From Macrothele yani (Eukaryota; Arthropoda; Arachnida; Araneae; Macrothelidae): a stretch of DNA of 64,000 nt. The notes beneath the pieces are model-generated. The model had not been told where the DNA came from and searched no databases. It was given only the letters and a program-made list of their open reading frames with translations. The stretch lies in contig CM076999.1 of NCBI GenBank assembly GCA_039090855.1, positions 113,707,072-113,771,071 of the forward strand. Direction: 5' to 3'. Below, piece after piece: positions 54,616 through 64,000 of the stretch (the first letter of the stretch is position 1; every line of letters begins with the position of its first letter). Position numbers and translations under genes: made by a program.

Positions 54616-56475
54616 TCATTTGTCAATCTTACTGAAGTCCCTTCATCATTAAAATTTATTGAAATTCTTTTGATATGAATTCATTATTTCTCGTCAGCGA
54701 TATTTCATTTCGCTATCTTATTGAAATCACTTTCATCATTAAAATTTATTGAATTTCTTTTGATATGAATTCTTTATTTTCTCCTCTCGGATATTTCATT
54801 TCTCTATGTTATTAAAGTTCCCTTCGTCATTAAAATTTATTGAAATTATTATGATGTTTTCTCCACACCTACATTTCATTTCTCAATCTTAATGAAGTCC
54901 CTTTCATCATTAAAATTTATTGGAAATCTTTTGACATGAATTAATTATTTTCTCCACGCCGATATCTCATTTCTCAGTCTTATTGAAGTCCCTTTTATCA
55001 CTAAAATTTATTGAAATTCTTTTGATATGAATTCATTATTTTCCCCACACCGATATTTCATTTCTCAATCTTACTGAAGTCCCTTTCATAATTAAAATAT
55101 ATTTAAATTCTTTTGATATGAATTCATTATTTTCTCCTCTGCGATATTTCATTTCTCAGTCTTATTGAAATTACTTTCATCATTAAATTTTTATTGACTT
55201 TCTTTTGATATGAATTCGTTATTTTCTCCTCTCCGATATTACATTTCTTCGTGCTATTGAAGTCCCCTTCGTCATTAAACTTTATTGAAATTATTATGAT
55301 GTTTACTTCACACTGACATTTCATTTCTCAATCTTAATGAAGTCCCTTTCATCATTAAAATTCGTTGGAATTCTTTGGACATGAATTCATTATTTTCTCC
55401 ACACCGATATTTCATTTCTCAGTCTCATTGAAGTCCCTTGTATCATTAAAATATATTGAAATTGTTTTGATATATATTCATTATTTTCCCCACACCGATA
55501 TTTCATTCCTCAATCTTACTGAAGTCCCTTTCATCATTAAAATTTATTGAAATTCTTTTGATATGAATTCATTATTTTCTCCTCAGCGATATTTCATTTC
55601 TCAATCTTATTGAAGTCCCCTTCGTTATTAAAATTTGCTGAAATTATTTTGATATTTTCTCCACACCGCTATTTCATTTCTCAATCTTAATGAAGTTCAT
55701 TTCATCATTAAAATTTCTTGAATTTTTTTTTGACATTAATGCATTATTTTCTCCTCACCGATATTTCATTTCTCAGTCTTATTGAAATCACTTTCATCAT
55801 TGAATTTTTATTGACTTTCTTTTGATATGAATTCGTTATTTTCTCCTCTCCGATATTACATTTCTTCGTGCTATTGAAGTCCCCTTCGTCATTAAACTTT
55901 AATGAAATTATTATGATGTTTACTTCACACCGACATTTCATTTCTCAATCTTAATGAAGTCCCTTTCATCATTAAAATTCATTGGAATTCTTTGGACATG
56001 AATTCATTATTTTCTCCACCCCGATATTTCATTTCTCAGTCTCATTGAAGTCCGTTGTGTCATTAAAATATATTGAAATTGTTTTGATATATATTCATTA
56101 TTTTCCCCACACCGATATTTCATTCCTCAAAATTACTGAAGTCCCTTTCATCATTAAAATTTATTGAAATTCTTTTGATATGAATTCATTATTTTCTCCT
56201 CAGCGATATTTCATTTCTCAATCTTATTGTAGTCCCCTTCGTTATTAAAACTTGCTGAAATTATTTTGATATTTTCTCCACACCGCTATTTCATTTCTCA
56301 ATCTTAATGAAGTTCATTTCATCATTAAAATTTCTTGAATTTTTTTTTGACATTAATGCATTATTTTCTCCTCACCGATATTTCATTTCTCAATCTTACT
56401 GAAGTCCCTTCCTCATCAAAATTTATTAGAATTCTTTTGATATGAATTCATTATTTTTACCTCACCGATATTTAA
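54616..56475. repeat. ~93-bp satellite (about 20 units) with a 617-bp duplicated block
   Basis: Units contain TCATTAAAATTTATTGAAAT, TTTTGATATGAATTCATTAT, TTTCTCCACACCGATATTTC and TCAATCTTACTGAAGTCCC. The block beginning near 55127 repeats with an offset of 617 bp near 55744, including unit-specific variants. It is very AT-rich and non-coding. Confidence 0.88.
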
Positions 56476-57240
56476 TTTTTGTAAATTTTGCCCTTCCCTT
56501 TAAAACCTTTTTTGCTGGTACCTAGCAGCACAGTTGCATATCGTAGAATAACACATGAAGTCACTTACCTTTCTAATTCGATATCCAACCAAAAGTTCTG
56601 GAAAGGAAGAGAATTCTTTCCAAAAATGGACAAGCCTGCACCGAATTTCGATAGGAAAGTCAAAGGATTGATGGAATTTAATCATAAAATCTTCTGACGC
56701 TAGCAAATGAAAATCGGATAAGTCCGCCATAAAAGATTATTTACGCACTACTAAGAAAAACTATTCATTATGCATTCTCGTAATTTACCAGCAATAAATG
56801 GCATTGATATTCGTCTGGACGTCGCGCATCCAGTCTTGCAGTGATTCTGATATTGCTTTACCTGCACAGAAAGAGGGGCTGGCGGCCCCTCTCTGCCCCC
56901 CGGCACTCAGAAGTGCCGTTGGATCTTTTCTAAGATCAAGATGCACTGTTTTTGTTGTGTTGTCGACAGTGTGGGTACAAAGTTCCTATGTGGAATGACC
57001 TGTTGACAAGAACCGACCAGGTTTAATCAGTGTTTGGTTTCCGATAAAGCCGATGATAAGAAAAGAAGTAGCTCTTGAGACAGAAGAGTCAGCACTATAC
57101 ATCTTAGAACATACAGAAAAAGAATTTTAAAACCTTTTTTTCCTTTGCTGCAACCAAACTTCTGGAATTTTTATCAAGCATTAAAATTTGAATCCGATAA
57201 CTAGCTTTTTCCGATAAGCAAACCAGTACATAGCAAAGAA
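56476..57240. other. no gene recognised
   Basis: Short frames on both strands at 56488-56730 match no family I know. Nothing periodic was seen. Confidence 0.4.
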
Positions 57241-57244
57241 AAAT

Positions 57245-57610
57245 TAGTGTTGACATTTTAATACACGGGGCATCCTGAAAGTAATGCCTGCTCCTTAATA
57301 ACTTTTGAAATTTTGAACTGATTTTAATGAAACTGCACTGACGTGTAATACGTATGACACGTTACCAATGTGGGAACAAATTTTTTTTTTGAGAATCGGA
57401 AATAATGATCACGAATGACAGAGAAAAGCACGAGCCGTAATTGAAATCCTTGAAAAAGGGGTATGTGAGGCTCCAGAAATATACAAAAGACTCCTGGCGG
57501 TGTATGGAGCTGCCACAATCGATATCAGTAATGTCCACAATCGATATCAGAAATCCACGGAAGATTCCTGGCGGTGTATGGAGCTGCCACAATCGATATC
57601 TCCGAAGATG
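57245..57610 (+). pseudogene. mariner 5' end and first transposase codons
   Basis: TACACGGGGCATCCTGAAAG resembles a mariner terminus. The frame then reads QRKARAVIEILEKGVCEAPE and IYKRLLAVYGAATIDIS (first helix-turn-helix). The LLAVYGAATIDIS coding segment is duplicated 74 bp apart (57493 and 57567). It continues at 59783 beyond the 301-bp array. Confidence 0.72.
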
Positions 57611-59782
57611 CATCAAACAAAGGTCATCGCTCTTTCCACGTTTATAAGCGAGTCACGGAAAAATTCTCATTGGCCGCCACCGGGAATCGAACCCAGGGTC
57701 TTCCGGTTACGCGCCTGATATGCTTCCACTGCACCACAGCTGCCTCGAATTCCTCCAGATTCACACACACTAACTGCCAATCCAATTTTGCAGATTGCTT
57801 CTTGGAGCCCCGCACAATGCTGGGGATTCACAAAAGATGCTAAGCAGCAACAGAACAAATAATTAGAAGCCGAACAAATAATTAATACAGACATTTGACG
57901 TGGACCAGGAACATCAAACAGAGGTCATCGCTCTTTGCACGTTTATAAGTGAGTCAGGGGAAAATTCTCATTGGCCGCCACCGGAAATCCAACCCAGGGT
58001 CTTTCGGTTACGCGCCTGATATGCTTCCACTGCATCACAGCTGCCTCGAATTTCTCCAGACTCACACACACTAACTGCCAAGCCAATTTTGCAGATTGCT
58101 TCTTGGAGCCCCGCACAATGCTGGGGATTCACAAAAGATGGTAAGCAGCAACTGAACAAATAATTAGAAGCCGAACAAATAATTAATACAGACATTTGAC
58201 GTGGACCAGGAACATCAAACAGAGGTCATCGCTCTTTGCACGTTTATAAGTGAGTCAGGGGAAAATTCTCATTGGCCGCCACCGGAAATCCAACCCAGGG
58301 TCTTTCGGTTACGCGCCTGATATGCTTCCACTGCATCACAGCTGCCTCGAATTCCTCCAGATTCACACACACTAACTGCCAAGCCAATTTTGCAGATTGC
58401 TTCTTGGAGCCCCGCACAATGCTGGGGATTCACAAAAGATGGTAAGCAGCAACAGAACAAATAATTAGAAGCCGAACAAATAATTAATACAGACATTTGA
58501 CGTGGACCAGGAACATCAAACAGAGGTCATCGCTCTTTGCACGTTTATAAGTGAGTCAGGGGAAAATTCTCATTGGCCGCCACCGGAAATCCAACCCAGG
58601 GTCTTTCGGTTACGCGCCTGATATGCTTCCACTGCATCACAGCTGCCTCGAATTTCTCCAGACTCACACACACTAACTGCCAAGCCAATTTTGCAGATTG
58701 CTTCTTGGAGCCCCGCACAATGCTGGGGATTCACAAAAGATGGTAAGCAGCAACTGAACAAATAATTAGAAGCCGAACAAATAATTAATACAGACATTTG
58801 ACGTGGACCAGGAACATCAAACAGAGGTCATCGCTCTTTGCACGTTTATAAGTGAGTCAGGGGAAAATTCTCATTGGCCGCCACCGGAAATCCAACCCAG
58901 GGTCTTTCGGTTACGCGCCTGATATGCTTCCACTGCATCACAGCTGCCTCGAATTTCTCCAGACTCACACACACTAACTGCCAAGCCAATTTTGCAGATT
59001 GCTTCTTGGAGCCCCGCACAATGCTGGTTATTCACAAAAGATGGTAAGCAGCAACTCAACAAATAATTAGAAGGCGAACAAATAATTAATAGAGACATTT
59101 GACGTGGACCAGGAACATCAAACAGAGGTCATCGCTCTTTGCACGTTTATAAGTGAGTCAGGGGAAAATTCTCATTGGCCGCCACCGGAAATCCAACCCA
59201 GGGTCTTCCGGTTACGCGCCTGATATGCTTCCACTGCATCACAGCTGCCTCGAATTCCTCCAGATTCACACACACTAACTGCCAAGCCAATTTGGCAGAT
59301 TGCTTCTTGGAGCCCCGCACAATGCTGGGGATTCACAAAAGATGGTAAGCAGCAACAGAACAAATAATTAGAAGCCGAACAAATAATTAATACAGACATT
59401 TGACGTGGACCAGAAACATCAAACAGAGGTCATCGCTCTTTCCACGTTTTTAAGTCAGTCACGGAAAAATTCTCATTGGCGGCCACTGGGAATCGAACCC
59501 AGGGTCTTTCGGTTACGCGCCTGATATGCTTCCACTGCATCACAGCTGCCTCGAATTCCTCCAGACTCACACACACTAACTGCCAATCCAATTTTGCAGA
59601 TTGCTTCTTGGAGCCCCGCACAATGCTGGGGATTCACCAAAGATGGTAAGCAGCAACTGAACAAATAATTAGAAGGCGAATGAATACTAAATACAGACAT
59701 TTGACGTGGATCAGGAACATCAAACAGAGGTCATCGCTCTTTGCACGTTTATAAGCGAGTCACGGAAAAATTCTCATTGGCC
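57600..59782 (-). repeat. 301-bp tandem satellite with a tRNA-like body, about 7 units, inside a mariner gene
   Basis: Units start every 301 bp (for example 57667, 57968, 58269, 58570, 58871, 59172, 59473 for the same site). Each has on the minus strand GGCAGCTGTGGTGCAGTGGA (A-box-like) and CCTGGGTTCGATTCCCGGTG (B box; ATTTCC in several units). Two variant types (CTCCAGATTC and CTCCAGACTC) partly alternate, suggesting a 602-bp higher order. The flanking CATTGGCCGTCTCCGAAGAT edges are mariner sequence. Confidence 0.9.
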
Positions 59783-60030
59783 GTCTCCGAAGATGGATGA
59801 AGACTTTTCGAGAGGAAGAAAGTTCAGTGTCAGACAAACAACGACTGGAATATCCGCAACTGCAGTGTCAAATGTCAACAGTCAATGAGTGAAAGACCTC
59901 GTCACAGTTGATTGTCTTTTCACCATCCAAGAGTTGCGTTATGCAATTTATTGTAGTCGTAGTGTCATGGAAACATTAAATAGGGATCTTTGCTACAGAA
60001 AAATTTGTTCAAAGTGAATCACAAGAAACC
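59783..60030 (+). pseudogene. mariner transposase, continuation after the array
   Basis: Reads DEDFSRGRKFSVRQTTTGIS, then (after stops) VDCLFTIQELRYAIYCSRSV and NRDLCYRKICSK. This follows mariner order: linker, second helix-turn-helix, then LGYRKVC. The catalytic domain is absent. 60031-60214 has nothing recognised. Confidence 0.65.
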
Positions 60031-60214
60031 CTTTTCTCTTTTTTCTTTCTGCTAAAGGACTTTACACAAAAATAATAAAAATATAGTAAAAACATAATTA
60101 ATTCACTATTAATTATATTTTTACTCTATATTAGAAGATATTTTTAGAAATTTAAATTGGAAAGAAAAGGGATTAAACATGAAAGGTACAAATCTTAAGT
60201 GATTTAGGAAGGTG

Positions 60215-60845
60215 CCTAAATCACTTAAGATTTGCTGATGACACCGTCGTCTTTGCAACTAACAGTAGAGAAATGCAGAATACGGAAAAGGACTAATGGA
60301 TGGAAAGTCTTAAAAAAGGTCTGACAATGAACACAACAAAAACTAAACAAATGAGCAATGTAGAAAGCGATACAGGAATGATTTTGATAAAAGGAAAAGA
60401 AATTGAAAACGTAGACGAATACATCTATTAAGGTCAAGTAATCCATTTTAAAGAAAGAGAAATCAATAGAATTATCCAAAGTAATAGAGCCTTCTGGGTA
60501 CTTAAAGACTATTTAACCGGTGATTTTTTGTTGTATTTGAAAAGAAAAGTCTTCAAAGCATGTATTATCCTCGTCTTTACTTATGGAGTATCACAGAACG
60601 ACAATGTAAAAAAAAAAAGAGTATCGGTAAGAAAGTTAGAGAGGAGAATGTTAAGAGCAACATGAAGAGGTAGAGTTAGAAACGAAATAATAAAAGAAAG
60701 CACAGGAAAAATTGAAATTATAAAAATAATAAACGAATCAAAGTGGAGATGGGCTGGACATAATGAAAGATTAACACGAATGGCAACCGAGAGATGGAAG
60801 GAGACGAAGAGGGCGCCGGACAATAAAATGGAGAAAAAGACCTTC
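60215..60845 (+). pseudogene. LINE RT C-terminus, decayed
   Basis: HLRFADDTVVFATNSREMQN (RT motif C), MNTTKTKQMSNVES, ENVDEYIY, a stop, GQVIHFKEREINRI, FLLYLKRKVFKACIILVFTY, KLERRMLRAT and ESKWRWAGHNERLTRM. Same family plan as 9795-10590, with more stops. It runs directly into the repeat at 60848. Confidence 0.78.
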
Positions 60846-60847
60846 AG

Positions 60848-62780
60848 CAATTTTTAGCATGTCTTATGTATAAAAACATTGTTCTTATGTTATCGGTTTG
60901 CCCGTCCGTCCATCCGTCTGTACCCACGATATCTCTGCAACTATTAGTCCGATTTGAAAAAATCATTTTGCATTGGGAAACTTGAAATATGAAAATCGTG
61001 ATCCTTTATTTCGTTTTTGCTTTTACGATGTACAATTTCGCCGCTAGAGGGCATAAATGCAGATGATGTCGAATTCAAAAATACGTTTTATTCCACATAT
61101 TTGCTTCTAAACATCCGATTGAAAAAATTGCTTTATCTTTCGATTCCATTTATGTCGAAGAGTATTTTAGATATAGTTACTTTTTTTTCAAATTACGCAT
61201 ATATTTTCCGCTAAGGGGCGTAAAAGTAAATTACATTTTTCCCGATAACTCTTTTTCTAAAGCTCCGATTTGAAAAAAAAATTCTTCAGCGGATACGCCT
61301 CCGAATTAAAAAAACTTTTGCATATAATTTCTAGTTTTTGGTAAAGAATCCTTTGGCCACAAGGGGGCGTAAACGTTAATTTTTGCTTCTGATGTATTTG
61401 CCATAAAATCTGAGCTCCTAAAATATCGATTGAAAAAATTCTTTCATGGACTGATGACGCTCACATCAATAAACCTTTTCGGAATATTTTCTTCTTAAAA
61501 TATTCCACAGTTTCTCCGCCAGGGGGCGTAGATGTATATCTTATTCTTATCAATCTCTCTACTTCTAGGAATCCGATTGGAAAAATTCCTTCTTTGTTGG
61601 ATAGTGTTTCCAGTGTGACATGTTTTTCATGTAATTTTAAAATTTTCAAGTAATTCATAGACTTTCCGCTAGGGGACGTAGAGGTAAATTGCGTTTCCCC
61701 CTATATCTCTGCTTCTAAATCTCCGATTAGAAAAATTCTTTCTGCACCGGATGCACCTCCTGATGGGAAATCCTTTGCTCGTGATTTCTAATTTTTCTAA
61801 AAAATGGTTTGGCCGCCAGGAGGCGTAAATCTTAATTTCCGCTTCTGATGTATTTGCAGCAAAATATGAGCTTCTAAATTCTCGATTGAAAAAAACGTCG
61901 TTTGTAGACCCATACCACTCCTGTTGACAAACCTTTTTGGAACATTTTCTTGAAATAATGCACGGTTTATACGCCAGGAGGCGTAGATGTATATTTTATT
62001 TTTGTCAATATCTCTACTTCTAAGAGTCCGATTTGAAAAATTCCTGCTTTGTTGGATAGTGTTTCCGACGCAAAATGTTTTTCCTATAAATTCAAAATTT
62101 TCAAGTAAATCATAGACTTTCCGCTAGGGGGCACAAAGGTAAATTGCCCTTTCTGCGTTATTTCTGCTCCTAAAACTCCGACTTGAAAAATTCTTCCTGT
62201 ATCGCATACAAGACCTGATGGATGGAAAATATTTTTCACATAATTTCTAATGTTTGGTTAAGAATGGTTTGGCCACCAGGGGGCATAAGTGTTAATTTCT
62301 GCTTCTGATGTATTTGCAGCAAAATCTGGGTTCCTGAAAACCCGACTAAATTTTTTTTTTTCTTGAACCGATACCGCTCATATGGAAAAACCTTTTGAGA
62401 ATACTTTTCTTCCTAAAATAATGCATGGTTTTCCCACCACGGGACGTAAATTACCATCTTATTTTTGTCGATAGCTCTGTTTCTAAGAGTCCGATTTGAA
62501 AAATTTCTTTCTGTGTCCGGTGCGAAATGTTTCTCATATAAACTCATGTTTTTCTTAACGCACAAGTCTGCAACCAGAGGGCGTGAGCTCACGATTCCGT
62601 TTACAGCAATATCTGAGGGATTAAAAACCCGATTGAAGAACTTCTTTCTTCCGTCAGATACTATTGTTTTCCATACCGGTTCCATTGACTTTGAATAGCT
62701 TTAATAAATTTAATTTTCGTCAGAACGGATTCAAAAGACGTGCTTATTACACCCGAAAACTCGGTGTAATCTTTCTTGTT
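60848..62780 (+). repeat. long repeat with CTCF-core-like motifs, copy 3 (near full length)
   Basis: Starts TAGCATGTCTTATGTATAAA and ends with AAAAGACGTGCTTATTACAC (about 62731-62750) as in copy 1. Motifs include GGCCACAAGGGGGCGTAAA (61355), CCGCCAGGGGGCGTAGATG (61517), GGCCGCCAGGAGGCGTAAA (61811) and GGCCACCAGGGGGCATAAG (62270). Unit order follows copy 1. Confidence 0.87.
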
Positions 62781-62784
62781 TTTT

Positions 62785-63555
62785 TATTATTATTAGTGGT
62801 TTAACGACCACCGTGAGCAACTCCATGGGCTGTAAGCAGTCGCCCGTTCCTATTTTAGGATTACTAGTTTCAGGAATGGGAGAGAGCCAGTGCCGTCAGA
62901 CAAACACAACATCCATGCCTTACCGGGATTCGAGACCGGACCCAACTCGCCCGTCCCTAATTTAGAGCTACTGGCTCCAGGAAAGGGAGAGAGCCAGTGC
63001 CGTAAGACAGGCACAACATCCATGCCTCACCGGAATTCGAACCCAGCCCCAACTCGCGCGACCCTAATTAAATTAAAGTCGCCCAAGACCCTAAATTTTA
63101 GGGTCACTGGTTCCAGGGAAGCGAGGGAGCCAGTGCTGTAAAACAAAAACCAACATCCATTCCTCACGGGATTCGAACCCGGACACCTTACGGACGAATG
63201 ATCAGAGTCCATCGCTTTGAACACTGCGCCGCTTAAGCCTCTGGGGAGGCCACAACATCCATACCTCCCCAAGATTCGAACCCGGACCCAACTCAGGCCC
63301 CCCTAATTTAGGGCCATTGACTCCAGGAAAGGGAGAGAGCCAGTGCCGTAAGACAAACACAACATCCATGCCACACCGAGATTCGAATCCTGGCCCAACT
63401 TAGGCGACCCTAATTTAGGGCCACTGGCTCCAGGGAAGGGAGTGAGCCAGTGCCGTAAGACAAACACAACATCCATGCCTGACCGGGATTCGAACCCGGA
63501 CCTAACTCGGCGAATGATCATAAGCCAGCGCTTAGACCTCTACGCCACCGGTGGG
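62785..63555 (-). repeat. cluster of SINE copies and partial tandem SINE bodies
   Basis: At least five partial units of the GTGGCGCAGTGG-type SINE in the same orientation. Each has GGGAGAGAGCCAGTGCCGTA, CACAACATCCATGCC and a B-box complement (TTCGAACCCGG or a variant). Only the units near 63180-63240 and 63480-63550 reach the A-box end. It looks like slippage or recombination among SINE bodies. Confidence 0.82.
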
Positions 63556-63559
63556 TGGG

Positions 63560-63695
63560 TCCTTCAGAAATTTAGAGGTGCTAAATGGTGGACTGGGGCT
63601 GAGGATCGAGGAAGTTGGAAAAGACTGGGGGAGGTCTATATCCGGCAGTGGGTGTCAACAGGCTAAAAAGAAGACGAAGAAGAAGGAACAACTTA
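63560..63695 (+). pseudogene. LINE 3' terminus fragment
   Basis: KWWTGAEDRGSWKRLGEVYI, then RQWVSTG and a stop, followed by a (GAA)n-rich tail (63668-63687). It matches the last ~30 residues of the LINE at 9795-10590 (DRPLWRKLGETFVQQWIDNG). Confidence 0.72.
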
Positions 63696-64000
63696 TACAC
63701 CTTTAAAGCGTAAATTTTAGAATAGAAATTATATTTGAAACAGAAAAATTTTGAAATTTTCTTTATACGTTTTTTTATATTTATTCGTGTTTAGGGTCAT
63801 TCCGTAGAAGAACGTATAACCGAGGTTTCACAGTAATTACCGTATATCTCTTCCATAAATTTTGTGTGTTCAGTTCTTTCTATGCATGCGCTGCATTGCA
63901 TAAAACAAAATTAACACGTGGATTCCCTTCCGGATTGAACAGCCTGCGAGAGCAAAAGAAATGATTTTTGTTTTCAAATGAAGGACATTCTTACGGTAAC
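63696..64000. other. no gene recognised
   Basis: AT-rich sequence with no coding, periodic or tRNA-like signal seen. Confidence 0.4.

Overview
The window is eukaryotic and almost certainly arthropod. It is AT-rich, intron-bearing and packed with Tc1/mariner-superfamily DNA transposons, non-LTR retrotransposons, a Penelope-like element and tRNA-derived SINEs. A chelicerate or other large-genome arthropod would fit, but I cannot fix the taxon from sequence alone. No bacterial operons, CRISPR arrays or viral genes were seen.

One host gene is supported. Three minus-strand exons (43519-43969 with 5' leader to 44034; 18912-19069; 9135-9306) join in frame across consensus splice sites. They encode the signal peptide and the His-rich extracellular domain of a ZIP/SLC39A zinc transporter of the ZIP6/ZIP10 (LIV-1, foi-like) kind. 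The introns are about 24.4 kb and 9.6 kb, and most of the rest of the window lies inside or upstream of this gene. The membrane domain must lie to the left, beyond position 1.

Layout. 1-6237: a mariner pseudogene whose helix-turn-helix segment has become about 40 tandem copies of a 139-bp unit. 6354-9033: two Tc1-like elements with TIRs and TA target sites. 9135-9306: zinc transporter exon 3. 9430-14870: LINE, Tc1 and SINE debris plus a 145-bp repeat family. 15010-16360: a Tc1/mariner-superfamily element with a DUF4817-like N-terminus. 17830-18700: a 115-bp minisatellite. 18912-19069: exon 2. 19208-21776: a Tc1 element split by a LINE. 22023-23714: a Tc3-like element with long TIRs. 24719-26416: a disrupted gene of an unnamed, mobile-looking family. 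27041-30200: Tc1, SINE and LINE nest. 30755-32300: mariner carrying a tRNA-Thr-like foldback. 32314-34560: first copy of a long repeat with CTCF-core-like motifs every ~150 bp. 34740-37200: LINE and a palindromic Penelope-like element. 38117-42250: mariner, SINE, second DUF4817-like element and a tRNA A-box minisatellite. 43519-44034: exon 1. 44090-47215: mariner split by the second CTCF-motif repeat. 48191-49870: 120-bp satellite with a consensus CRE in each unit. 50045-56470: further satellites, SINEs and Tc1 remnants. 57245-60030: mariner split by a 301-bp tRNA-derived satellite. 60215-63690: LINE fragments, third CTCF-motif repeat and a SINE cluster.

The recurring theme is that tandem arrays sit inside transposase genes: four Tc1/mariner pseudogenes are interrupted by an array or by an array-containing repeat. 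Every transposase read here is broken by frameshift, stop, catalytic-residue loss or insertion, so the mobile elements look inactive.
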